DNA of 62,049 bases from Streptomyces sp. MA5143a (GCF_900290235.1 NZ_OLMK01000019.1:1-62049); one strand, 5' to 3'; positions 50,459 through 58,112 are shown, counted from the first letter of the stretch. Translations and numbers: made by a program. The notes: generated by a model not told the origin, from the sequence alone.

Positions 50459-50485
50459 ATGAATCGTTTCAAGTAAGCGCTTGCT
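50459..50485. promoter_or_regulatory. palindromic operator (LacI/cre-like) ahead of the carbohydrate cluster
   Basis: Bases 50472-50485 read AGTAAGCGCTTGCT, a 14-bp palindrome with one mismatched pair and a perfect AAGCGCTT centre. An adjoining TGAATCGTTTCA (about 50460-50471) is a second, weaker inverted repeat. Both forms resemble LacI-family operators. The position, 47 bp ahead of the binding-protein ATG, fits repression of the whole cluster. No regulator gene is in the window. Confidence 0.7.
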
Positions 50486-51155
50486 GGCACAAGGTACGGA
50501 GCCCCTCAGGAGACGTCAATGATTCGGACAGGAATTGATGGAAAGCGGAGGGGTCGCCGCGCGGGGCCGCGCGGCGGCTGCGGTGACCTCTCGTCAAGTA
50601 AACGTGCAGGTCGGCGAGTTGCGGCCGACCCGTCGAACGCGAGACGGACTGTCGGCCGGAGCCGCAGACAGGCCGAAAGGAGTCAGGCGGCGCCACGCCG
50701 GGAGAGACGGCTCAGGCCCTGGCGACTGCGCGATCTGACTGTGGGTGAGGGCCGTTGGGCGGGTGGCGGCGAGGGGAGTGGGCGGCGCCGGAGGGCTGAA
50801 AACAGCCAAATGTTGGGGGTGAGAGAGGGCTGGGGTGGGGTGAGTGGGGGAGGGCGGGGCCGCACGTGGCTCCGGACCTCGGATCCGGCCTCCCCGCCAG
50901 CCCGGGGCCCTCCTGGGCACCTGGACACCTGGACACCTGGACACCTGGACACGGTCGCCGGTCCAGGCATCCAGCCTCCGCGCCCCTGGCCGGCAGCCTC
51001 CGGTCCTCGACTGCTGACCTGTGGCCCCTGCCCCTCGGCCCCGGACCTGCGGCTTGTGGCCCCCTGCCCCTGCCCCTGCCCCCCGACTGACCCTCCCCCC
51101 TGGAACCAATCGGCACGCGGCGCCACGCCATCACGCGCGCATTGGTCCGTACATG
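50486..51155. other. gene-free low-complexity spacer
   Basis: About 670 bp between the operator and the tRNA terminator hold no supported gene. The sequence is strand-asymmetric, with G-rich then C-rich tracts (50740-50870 and 51000-51105). It contains an 8-bp tandem repeat at 50918-50952. Overlapping short open frames on both strands lack ribosome sites and family similarity. Confidence 0.6.
50918..50952. repeat. 8-bp tandem repeat
   Basis: Four perfect copies of CACCTGGA (50918-50949) plus a partial CAC. It lies in noncoding DNA, and the period does not preserve reading frame. Confidence 0.95.
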
Positions 51156-51200
51156 CGAAACGACCTGGTCCACGGGGTGTCCGTGGACCAGGTCGTTTCG
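51156..51200 (-). terminator. tRNA-Val(CAC) downstream hairpin, second copy
   Basis: A perfect 20-bp stem (51156-51175 with 51181-51200, centred on GACCTGGTCC) with a 5-nt loop lies 5 bp past the tRNA 3' end. The sequence differs from the hairpin after the first copy although the tRNAs are identical. Confidence 0.92.
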
Positions 51201-51205
51201 ACTGG

Positions 51206-51277
51206 TGGGCGATACTGGGTTCGAACCAGTGACCTCTTCGGTGTGAACGAAGCGCTCTCCCACTGAGCTAATCGCCC
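51206..51277 (-). tRNA. tRNA-Val (CAC), second copy
   Basis: Identical in all 72 bases to the copy at 40481-40552, in the same orientation. Anticodon CAC reads GTG. Only five extra flanking bases match, two at the 3' side and three at the 5' side. Confidence 0.97.
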
Positions 51278-51356
51278 GGGCGCAGGAAGAACATTACCCC
51301 ATGTCAGGGGGTGCCTCGGACGCGGTGCCGGCGCTCGGCGAAGGTCCGGCCCGCGC

Positions 51357-51836
51357 CTACTGGTTCTTGATGTTCCAGGGCATCTCGAAGCCGAACTTCC
51401 AGAGGTAGACCCCCATGAGAACGGCCACGATCACCAGGCCGATCGACGTCAGGATGAGGTTCCGGCGACGGACCCGGGGGTCGAGGGCGCGCTGGGTCGC
51501 CTCGGTGACCTTGCGCTTGGTCCAGCGGAGCACCAGCTGGGCCCATACGAACTCGGTCGCCCAGATCGCCATGCCGCCGAAGATCACGACCCAGCCGGGG
51601 CCCGGAAGGGGAAGCATGATCACGCCGGCCACGACCACCGCGAGGCCGATGATGAAGACGGCCACCTGCCAGCTGAGGTGCAGCATCCGGCGCGCCTTGA
51701 CGAATTCCGGCGCACGGGACCCGAGCGGCGCTTCCTTCTTGGCCACATCGGCCTCGCTGTTCGCTACGTCCGTCTCTCTGTTCGATCCGTCGGCCGCCAC
51801 CGCGACCTCCCCCGTTCCGTTACTCCCCGTGTCCAT
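51357..51836 (-). CDS. TIGR02611-type PGPGW membrane protein
   Basis: This is a 159-residue membrane protein with the PLPGPGWVVIFGG signature at about residues 88-100. One span lies on each side of it, and a third is C-terminal (LTSIGLVIVAVLMGVYL). A polar N terminus of 45 residues precedes them. ATG 51836 (MDTGSNG) is chosen over an upstream in-frame start. The function is unknown. It diverges from ssgB across 191 bp, an arrangement kept in Streptomyces. Confidence 0.88.
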   Translation of the reverse strand: MDTGSNGTGEVAVAADGSNRETDVANSEADVAKKEAPLGSRAPEFVKARRMLHLSWQVAVFIIGLAVVVAGVIMLPLPGPGWVVIFGGMAIWATEFVWAQLVLRWTKRKVTEATQRALDPRVRRRNLILTSIGLVIVAVLMGVYLWKFGFEMPWNIKNQ

Positions 51837-51942
51837 ACGGCCAAACCCTACCGGAGAGAAACCGGTCACCGGAATGGCCGTACCGGATGAAGTCGGACTC
51901 GGCCGGATGAGCTACCAAAAGCGACGCAAAACTCCCAGAGGG

Positions 51943-51969
51943 GTTTACAACGGCACCGTAGGTGGCATG
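51943..51969 (+). promoter_or_regulatory. ssgB: possible stress-sigma (SigH-type) promoter of ssgB
   Basis: GTTTAC (51943-51948) and GGCATG (51964-51969) are spaced by 15 bp, similar to the GTTTCC/GGGTA consensus of SigH-type sigma factors, which are reported to control ssgB in S. coelicolor. Both boxes deviate from consensus, so this is tentative. Confidence 0.35.
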
Positions 51970-52027
51970 TCGATTTCGCCGACGTGCGAATCCCCGAGCG
52001 CACACTGAGCGAAAGGCCTTGGCGCTT

Positions 52028-52441
52028 ATGAACACCACGGTCAGCTGCGAGCTGCACCTGCGCCTCGTTGTGTCGAGCGAGTCCTCACTGCCTGTACCCG
52101 CGGGACTGCGGTATGACACGGCCGATCCCTACGCCGTGCACGCCACCTTCCACACCGGAGCGGAGGAAACGGTCGAGTGGGTGTTCGCCCGCGACCTCCT
52201 CGCCGAGGGCCTTCACCGGCCCACCGGCACCGGCGACGTCCGTGTCTGGCCGTCGCGCAGTCACGGTCAGGGCGTCGTCTGCATCGCCCTGAGCTCTCCG
52301 GAGGGCGAGGCACTGCTCGAAGCCCCGGCGCGAGCTCTGGAGTCCTTCCTGAAGCGCACAGACGCCGCCGTGCCACCCGGCACGGAACATCGGCACTTCG
52401 ACCTCGATCAGGAGCTCTCGCACATCCTGGCGGAGAGCTAG
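52028..52441 (+). CDS. ssgB: sporulation-specific cell division protein SsgB
   Basis: This 137-residue SsgA-like protein (SALP) is essentially the SsgB sequence I remember, including CELHLRLVVSSESSLP, DPYAVHATFHTGAEETVEW and FARDLLAEGL. SsgB marks future septum sites in aerial hyphae and recruits FtsZ, so it acts at the membrane during sporulation. ATG 52028 gives the exact family length. It is monocistronic and followed by a 329-bp spacer before the CGNR gene. Confidence 0.97.
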   Translation: MNTTVSCELHLRLVVSSESSLPVPAGLRYDTADPYAVHATFHTGAEETVEWVFARDLLAEGLHRPTGTGDVRVWPSRSHGQGVVCIALSSPEGEALLEAPARALESFLKRTDAAVPPGTEHRHFDLDQELSHILAES

Positions 52442-52770
52442 ACCGAGACCCCACAGAGCCGCCCGGCGCCGTCCACTCGGGGAGACGGCTCGGGCCAGGA
52501 CAACCGCATACGGCTCAGGCCGACCGATCGACGCCGTCGCAGCGGGTCTCCGCGCGGCGGCGTCCGTATGCGCCGGGTGACGGAGCGTGGTCGGTCACCC
52601 GCCGGGCGCATCCCTTCCGGTCACTTCGGCTCCGGCGCCCCCGCTGACCACGCCCCCGCGGTTTCCCGGGCTCCGGGCCGGTCCGTCCGGTCCGTCCGGC
52701 GCGGGGAGCCGTTACCATCGGCCAGCATCGGCGGGCGGCTGCCCGACCCTCGCAGGCCAGGGAGCGAAAC
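52442..52770. promoter_or_regulatory. spacer between ssgB and the CGNR gene
   Basis: This 329-bp gap has no supported gene. Imperfect inverted repeats around 52570-52610 (GCGCCGGGTGAC near its partial complement) may end the ssgB transcript. The part nearest 52770 must hold the CGNR promoter. Confidence 0.4.
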
Positions 52771-53331
52771 GTGTTGATCACCCACGACACCCGGTGTGCC
52801 CTCGACACCGTGGTGGATCTGGTGAACACCGCACCGGAGAACGACACGGCGGCGGACGGGCTCACGGACGTCGCGTCGCTCGCCGCCTTCGTACAGGAGC
52901 ACGACATCAGCGATGTCGGCGCACTGTCGGAGTTCGACCTCGCCGCCGTGCGCAAGGTACGCGGCAGGTTCGCCGAGGTCTTCTCGGCGCCGGACCCCGG
53001 CTCGGCCGCCTCCGTCATCAACGACCTCGTCGCCGCGGCGGGCACGACGCCCCGGCTCACGAACCACGACGGCTACGACTGGCATGTGCACTACTTCGCG
53101 CCCGGCGCGTCCGTCGCCGACCATCTCGCGGCCGACTGCGGCATGGCGCTCGCCTTCTTCGTCGTCGCGGGGGAAGAGGAGCGGCTGCGCCGCTGTGAGG
53201 CCCCGGACTGCCGGCGCGCCTTCGTCGATCTCTCCCGCAACCGCTCGCGCCGCTACTGCGACAGCCGTACCTGCGGTAACCGCCTGCACGTGGCCGCGTA
53301 CCGGGCGCGCCGCAAGGAAGCCGCGGGCTGA
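52771..53331 (+). CDS. CGNR zinc-finger protein (ABATE domain)
   Basis: This is a 186-residue probable transcription factor. The N-terminal two thirds matches the ABATE domain (TRCALDTVVDLVNT, FDLAAVRKVRGRFAEVF), thought to bind ligands or regulate. The C terminus has the zinc motif CEAPDCRRAF ... RYCDSRTCGNR followed by a basic helix (RLHVAAYRARRKE). GTG 52771 follows CAGGGAGCGA. Targets are unknown. Confidence 0.9.
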   Translation: MLITHDTRCALDTVVDLVNTAPENDTAADGLTDVASLAAFVQEHDISDVGALSEFDLAAVRKVRGRFAEVFSAPDPGSAASVINDLVAAAGTTPRLTNHDGYDWHVHYFAPGASVADHLAADCGMALAFFVVAGEEERLRRCEAPDCRRAFVDLSRNRSRRYCDSRTCGNRLHVAAYRARRKEAAG

Positions 53332-53432
53332 GGAGACACCGGGGAGTGACCTGTGGCGGGCCAAGGCCGTGACGGGTGTTGCTGGGGCTTACGGAGCCCT
53401 CGACGGGTGACGTCAGGGGCTCCGTTTACGGC

Positions 53433-53588
53433 TCAGAGCATCAGCAGGTCGTGCAGTGACGCCATGAGCAGCAGGCAGCCGATCACCGCAAGGAAGATCA
53501 TCAGCGGCGGCTGGGAAAGCGCGAAGAGACAACCTCGCCGCTCCTCGGGCGGGGCGGTGGTGTCGCTCTGTTCTGTTGTATCCAGCAT
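53433..53588 (-). CDS. small 51-residue single-span membrane protein
   Basis: The frame from ATG 53588 to TGA 53433 encodes MLDTTEQSDTTAPPEERRGC, then a hydrophobic span (about residues 29-46, LMIFLAVIGCLLLMASL) and a short tail, HDLLML. The polar, acidic front, the double Arg, the Cys and a well-formed span look like a real small membrane protein. No strong ribosome site is seen (GGAGGG lies about 25 nt upstream). It sits alone on the minus strand after the CGNR gene. I have no family for it. Confidence 0.6.
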   Translation of the reverse strand: MLDTTEQSDTTAPPEERRGCLFALSQPPLMIFLAVIGCLLLMASLHDLLML

Positions 53589-53775
53589 CTCGCGGCGATG
53601 ATGACGCAGCGGAGGCCCTCCGCGCGATCAACCGACCCGGAATGACGGAGAGTTCGCCAATATCCACAACCTCCGGAGCGATCGTGATCACTTCGGCGTC
53701 ACCGGTGGACCTACTGTGTCGTTTCAGTCCGATGCGTTCTGTATCGGTGAAGGGCGGCTGATGCGGGGCGTGTGG

Positions 53776-54231
53776 TCAGATGCCGTGCTTCTTCAGGATC
53801 GCCTCGATGTCGCTGAAGTCGTCCGCGGCGGACGCGCCGGGGCTCGTCGGCCGGGATCCGGTGGTGGGGCGGCCCGCCGGGCGGGCGCTACCGCCCAAGG
53901 AGGGCGCCGAGGCGGCCGGGGCTATCGCCTCCGTGCGGGACGCCTTGGCCGCCTTGCGGTCCTTGCCGGTGTCGCCCCGGCGTCGCTCCACCGCGCGTGT
54001 GGTCATGAAGAGGAACCAGGCGGCGCCCAGCACTCCGAAGCCGGCCCACGCGGTCGGGCTGAACGCGGTGTCCGCCACCCACTCGACGACTCCGGTCATC
54101 ACCAGGCCGATGGGAACGAGCGCGTAGGCCGCGATGCGCGTCGCCCTGAGGAATCGCTTCCGGTACGCCGTGATCGCGGCGAGGCCCAGGCCGGCCGCTG
54201 AGACGGCGGCGCAAACTGTCTCGGCAATCAT
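53776..54231 (-). CDS. hypothetical membrane protein with SHOCT-like tail
   Basis: This 151-residue protein has three short hydrophobic spans (VCAAVSAAGLGLAAITAY, IAAYALVPIGLVMTGVVEW, AWAGFGVLGAAWFLFM). A basic-polar linker and the C-terminal DDFSDIEAILKKHGI follow. The end resembles the short helix of SHOCT-type oligomerisation tails. ATG 54231 follows GGAGGACCC, a strong site. The function is unknown. It diverges from the DsbA-like gene. Confidence 0.85.
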   Translation of the reverse strand: MIAETVCAAVSAAGLGLAAITAYRKRFLRATRIAAYALVPIGLVMTGVVEWVADTAFSPTAWAGFGVLGAAWFLFMTTRAVERRRGDTGKDRKAAKASRTEAIAPAASAPSLGGSARPAGRPTTGSRPTSPGASAADDFSDIEAILKKHGI

Positions 54232-54470
54232 CGGGTCCTCCAAGGCGCAGCGCGGTCGGGCGGATCGGTCCGTCCCTTCCATCCTGCACCGCCCCGCGCC
54301 CGATATGCCATGGTCCGGGGAGACCTCAGGGAGATCTCCGGGTCGTCTCGGGGTCGCCACCGGCGAGGGCGGCCCGACCGGGCCGGACGGACCGGTGCGC
54401 GGCGGGTGGGGCAGCCGGCATGAGGACGGTCGATTGGGCCGGTGCGGTCCCGGGCTGGAAGACTGATCGC

Positions 54471-54989
54471 ATGAGCGACTCCTCCCCCGTACCGTCGTCC
54501 GTCGTCCTGGACGTCTGGTGCGAACTCCAGTGTCCCGACTGCCGCCAGGCCCTCGACGACCTCCGGGCGCTGCGGGCCCGCTACGGCGACCGGCTCGACA
54601 TCCGGCTGCGGCACTTCCCGCTGGAGAAGCACAAGCACGCCTTCGCCGCCGCGCAGGCCGCCGAGGAGGCCGCGGAGCAGGGGCAGGCGTGGCCGTACGT
54701 CGAGGCCGTACTGGGCCGGGTGGAGCAGCTGGACCGTGCCGGTGAGCCGTTCCTGGTGGAGGCGGCCCGCGAACTGGGGCTGGACGCCGAGGAGTTCGAC
54801 ACCGCACTGATCGACGGCCGGCACATCCTGATCGTGGACGCCGACCAGGCCGAGGGCAAGGCGATCGGTGTGACCGGCACCCCGACGTACGTCATCGGCG
54901 GCGAACGCCTCGACGGCGGCAAGAGCCAGGAAGGACTGCGCGAGCGCGTCGAGGAGATCGCCGACCGTCTGCTGGCCGAGAGCGCCTGA
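54471..54989 (+). CDS. DsbA/FrnE-like thioredoxin-fold protein
   Basis: This 172-residue protein is of the DsbA family, FrnE-like. The active-site CxxC is CPDC at about residues 21-24, the cis-proline region is TGTPTYVIGG, and a helical insert lies between. It lacks a signal peptide, so it is probably a cytoplasmic oxidoreductase or reductase. ATG 54471 (MSDSSP) is preferred over a longer in-frame start. Its substrate is unknown, and the VKOR-like gene at 9293 is not adjacent. Confidence 0.92.
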   Translation: MSDSSPVPSSVVLDVWCELQCPDCRQALDDLRALRARYGDRLDIRLRHFPLEKHKHAFAAAQAAEEAAEQGQAWPYVEAVLGRVEQLDRAGEPFLVEAARELGLDAEEFDTALIDGRHILIVDADQAEGKAIGVTGTPTYVIGGERLDGGKSQEGLRERVEEIADRLLAESA

Positions 54990-55031
54990 GACCCGGCACC
55001 GCCGCCCGCGAACGCGCGCCCCGCACCCTCC

Positions 55032-55856
55032 TCAGAGCAGCGGCTTGGACAAGTGGTAGGTGGTCGTCTCGTAGCCGAGGGACTCGTAGAGGCATTCGGC
55101 GCGGACGTTCCCCGCGAAGACGTTGAGCACGAGGACGGTGCGGCCGGCCGCCATGGCCTGGGCCTCGGCCAGCAGCATGAGCGAACGGCCGTGCCCCCTG
55201 CCCCGGTGCGCGGCGTCCGCCTCCACGTCGTAGACCCAGGCGGCGTCGGCGGTCAGCCACACCCAGAGGGTGCCGACCCTGGTGCCCTCGTGCTCCAGCA
55301 CGCTGCACACGTTGTTCGGGGAGGCCGGTCCGTGGGGCAGGCACCGCTCGTAGCCCTCGGCGGCACGCGCGTACGCCTCCGTCTCGGGCACCCCGTGGGT
55401 GGCCAGGTCCTGCGCGTAGCCGTCGAGCCCCGCCTCCTTCCAGGGGCCGAACTCGGCCTCGGTCATGGGGCGCGCCCGGCTGCCCTCCGGCAGTTCGGGC
55501 GGGGCGCCGTCGAGGGGCTTGCGCATGTGGCGGTTGCGCAGGACGTAGCCGAGGGTCTCTGCGAGCCGCAGGGCGGGCTCCGCGCCGGCCGGGACGGACG
55601 CCTCGATCCGTCGGCAGCCCCAGCCTCGGGCCACTTCCTCGGCGGCCAGCGCGGCCACCGTGGCCCGGCCGCGCCGACGGTCCGGTTCGTCGATCCGCAG
55701 GTCCAGGATCCGGGCGGCCGAGGAGCTGGGCTCAGGGCGGGTGCCGAGGTGTATTTCGCCGACGGGACGGCTGTTCACGCACACCTGGTAGCGGCGCGAA
55801 CGGGACCCGTCGGCTGCGTACTGGAGCGGCTCGATGGGCCGCAGGGTGGTGGTCAT
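55032..55856 (-). CDS. GNAT family N-acetyltransferase with two GNAT-like domains
   Basis: This 274-residue protein has two acetyltransferase-like halves. The first ends with RILDLRIDEPDRRRGRATVA and a GWGCRRIEA strand. The second contains WVYDVEADAAHRGRGHGRSL and ECLYESLGYE, the acetyl-CoA loop being HRGRGHGR. Such tandem GNATs may use one half for dimerisation or substrate binding. The substrate is unknown. ATG 55856 is preferred over the adjacent GTG 55859. Confidence 0.9.
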   Translation of the reverse strand: MTTTLRPIEPLQYAADGSRSRRYQVCVNSRPVGEIHLGTRPEPSSSAARILDLRIDEPDRRRGRATVAALAAEEVARGWGCRRIEASVPAGAEPALRLAETLGYVLRNRHMRKPLDGAPPELPEGSRARPMTEAEFGPWKEAGLDGYAQDLATHGVPETEAYARAAEGYERCLPHGPASPNNVCSVLEHEGTRVGTLWVWLTADAAWVYDVEADAAHRGRGHGRSLMLLAEAQAMAAGRTVLVLNVFAGNVRAECLYESLGYETTTYHLSKPLL

Positions 55857-55909
55857 CACGGGTGTTCTACCCGTCTCACCGCCCCATGTCCGCCGAATAT
55901 CGCCCGGTT

Positions 55910-56731
55910 CTACGGATCGAGGTCGTTCCCGGACCGCTCGTCGAAGATCCGCATGGCCTTGGCGGTGACCGGGCCGGGCGCGCCGGGCAGTTCACGGCCG
56001 TCGACGCGGTGCACGCCCTGCACGTCCCGCAGGCTCGACGTCAGGAAGATCTCGTCGGCGCTCTCCAGGACGTCCAGCGGGAGGTCCGTCTCACGGGCGC
56101 CGGTCCATTCGACGACGAGCGCGCGGGTGATGCCGGCGAGGCAGCCGGAGGCGACCGGCGGGGTGTGGATCTCGCCGTCGAGGACGACGAAGACGTTGGA
56201 GCCCGTGCCCTCGCAGAGCCGCCCGACCGTGTTGGCGAACAGGGCCTCGCTCGCGCCCTGTTCGTGGGCGCGGGCGAGCGCGACGACGTTCTCCGCGTAC
56301 GAGGTGGTCTTCAGGCCGGTGAGGGCGCCGCGCTCGTTGCGGGTCCACGGGACGGTGATCACGGCGGTGGAGTCGGCGCGCCGGGAGGTCTCACCGAGGG
56401 CGACGACGAGGGTGGTGCCGTGGTCGCCCCGGTCGGAGCCGAGCGGGGAGACACCGCCGGTGTACGTGACGCGCAGCCGGCCGAGCGGCACCGGGTTGGC
56501 GTCGAGGACGGCGGAGCAGGCGCGGCGCACCTCGTCGTGGTCGGGCTCGGGCAGCCCGAGGCCGCGCGCCGAGCGGGTGAGCCGGTCGAGGTGGCGGGTG
56601 AGCGCGAACGGCCGCCCGTCGACGGTCTTGACGGTCTCGAAGATGCCGTCGCCCACGGTCAGCCCGTGGTCGAGGACGGAGACACGGGCGGAGTCGATGT
56701 CCTGCAGTCCGCCGTCGAGCCAGATCTTCAC
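55910..56731 (-). CDS. pabC: aminodeoxychorismate lyase-like PLP enzyme (class IV aminotransferase)
   Basis: This 273-residue fold-type IV enzyme should turn 4-amino-4-deoxychorismate into 4-aminobenzoate for folate synthesis. Motifs are VSVLDHGLTVGDGIFET, GLKTTSYAENVVAL with the likely PLP Lys, SEALFANTVGRLCEGTGSN and EIFLTSSLRDVQGV. GTG 56731 overlaps the upstream chorismate-binding gene's stop as GTGA, so the two act in sequence. A branched-chain aminotransferase-like role is less likely given that partner. Confidence 0.92.
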   Translation of the reverse strand: MKIWLDGGLQDIDSARVSVLDHGLTVGDGIFETVKTVDGRPFALTRHLDRLTRSARGLGLPEPDHDEVRRACSAVLDANPVPLGRLRVTYTGGVSPLGSDRGDHGTTLVVALGETSRRADSTAVITVPWTRNERGALTGLKTTSYAENVVALARAHEQGASEALFANTVGRLCEGTGSNVFVVLDGEIHTPPVASGCLAGITRALVVEWTGARETDLPLDVLESADEIFLTSSLRDVQGVHRVDGRELPGAPGPVTAKAMRIFDERSGNDLDP

Positions 56732-57771
56732 GTAAGGGTCCTCCCACTCGCCTCGTACGTTCCCGACGCTACCGCGAGCAGCCGGGCTGCCTTCAGTTCG
56801 GTCTCCCGCCACTCCGCCTCGGGGTCCGAGCCCCAGGTGATGCCGGCGCCGGTGCCGAACCTCAGCTCGCCCGAGGGCCGGTCGATCCAGAAGGTGCGGA
56901 TCCCGACGGCCAGCTCTCCGGTGCCCCGGTCGGCGTCGACCCAGCCGATGCCCCCGCAGTACGGGCCGCGGGGCGCCGTCTCCAGGGCGTCGATGATCCG
57001 CAGGGCGCTGGACTTCGGTGCGCCGGTGACCGAGCCGGGCGGGAAGGCCGCGGCGAGCAGCTCCGGCCAGCCGGCGTCCGCGTCGAGTTCGCCCCGCACG
57101 GTCGATACGAGGTGGACGAGCCCCGGGTGCTTCTCGACGACGCACAGGTCCGGGACGGTCACGGAACCGGTGGCGCAGACCCGCCCGATGTCGTTGCGGA
57201 CGAGGTCGACGATCATCACGTTCTCGGCGTAGTCCTTCTCCAGGAGGTCCGCCTCGGTCCGTCCGGTCCCCTTGATCGGGCCGGACTCGACGCTCCGGCC
57301 GTCGACCCGCAGGAACAGTTCGGGCGAGGCGGTGGCTATCTCCACGCCGTGACCAGGCAGGCGAATCGTTCCGGCAAAGGGTGCCGGGTTGCCTCGGGCC
57401 AGCAGCGCGGTCAGCGCGTCCACGTCGGCGTCCGGCGCGACGGGCGCCGACAGCACCCGGCAGAGGTTCGCCTGGTAGACCTCGCCGGCGGCTATGTGCT
57501 CCCGGATGCGGCGTACACCCGCCGTGTACGCGCCGCGGTCGAGCGACGACGTCCAGTCGCCGACGGCCGGACCGCGCCACTCCCCCGGCACCGGCCGCGG
57601 GACCGGCTCGTGCCGGACGTCACTGAAGCGCGCACACACCACGCCACCCTCGAAATCGGCGCGGACCGCCCAGAAACCGGACGAGTCCAGAGCGGCGGGA
57701 TCGCTGGTCACATCGGCGAGACCGGAGGCGACAAGGTTGCCGAAGCGGGCGAGAGGAGGCAGGTCGGACAC
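56728..57771 (-). CDS. pabB: aminodeoxychorismate synthase component I (chorismate-binding)
   Basis: This 347-residue chorismate-utilising enzyme has the conserved YQANLCRVL, SPELFLRVDG, GPIKGTGRTEADLLEKD, VDLVRNDIGRVC, FPPGSVTGAPKSSA and YCGGIGWVD segments of PabB. It lacks any glutaminase domain, so ammonia must come from a separate PabA or a shared TrpG. It is shorter at the N terminus than E. coli PabB (453 residues). Start is GTG 57771. It is coupled to pabC. Confidence 0.93.
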   Translation of the reverse strand: MSDLPPLARFGNLVASGLADVTSDPAALDSSGFWAVRADFEGGVVCARFSDVRHEPVPRPVPGEWRGPAVGDWTSSLDRGAYTAGVRRIREHIAAGEVYQANLCRVLSAPVAPDADVDALTALLARGNPAPFAGTIRLPGHGVEIATASPELFLRVDGRSVESGPIKGTGRTEADLLEKDYAENVMIVDLVRNDIGRVCATGSVTVPDLCVVEKHPGLVHLVSTVRGELDADAGWPELLAAAFPPGSVTGAPKSSALRIIDALETAPRGPYCGGIGWVDADRGTGELAVGIRTFWIDRPSGELRFGTGAGITWGSDPEAEWRETELKAARLLAVASGTYEASGRTLT

Positions 57772-57856
57772 GCAGTCGAGTCTAGGACGGGCGCCCGCCC
57801 GGCGGCCCCGGCCGGGTGGCGGAGAGGACGCACCGCAGCACGCTGCACAAACGCGT

Positions 57857-57886
57857 TTTTGTGCTGGCCCCGGAATCCGCTAGAGT
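57857..57886 (+). promoter_or_regulatory. probable promoter of the tRNA cluster
   Basis: TAGAGT at 57881-57886 matches the Streptomyces vegetative -10 form. A weak -35 (TTTTGT/TTTGTG) lies at about 57857-57863, giving a spacer of 17-18 bp. It overlaps a 7-bp inverted repeat (GCACAAA / TTTGTGC, 57845-57864). The tRNA starts 42 bp downstream. Confidence 0.55.
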
Positions 57887-57927
57887 TCAACTCGTCGCCG
57901 GGACGCGAGAGCGGACCGAAACGACAA

Positions 57928-58000
57928 GCGGACGTAGCTCAGTTGGTAGAGCGCAACCTTGCCAAGGTTGAGGTCGCGAGTTCGAGCCTCGTCGTCCGCT
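57928..58000 (+). tRNA. tRNA-Gly (GCC)
   Basis: A 73-nt tRNA with GCGGACG / CGTCCGC acceptor pairing. The anticodon GCC lies in loop TTGCCAA, and the T loop is GTTCGAG. It is the first of the five-tRNA cluster. CCA is not encoded. Confidence 0.97.
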
Positions 58001-58038
58001 CGTAGGAACAAGGGGATCTTCCCGAACCCCTCACTCCT

Positions 58039-58112
58039 GGTGGAGTGGCCGAGAGGCGAGGCAACGGCCTGCAAAGCCGTCTACACGGGTTCAAATCCCG
58101 TCTCCACCTCCA
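58039..58112 (+). tRNA. tRNA-Cys (GCA)
   Basis: A 71-nt body with acceptor GGTGGAG / CTCCACC and anticodon GCA in loop CTGCAAA. The 3' CCA (58110-58112) is encoded, unlike in the neighbouring tRNAs. Confidence 0.95.

Noticed and set aside
53413..53691. 92-codon minus-strand frame overlapping the small membrane protein gene
   Set aside because: It has an unremarkable composition without a span or motif. The alternative frame encoding the 51-residue protein has a plausible membrane segment.
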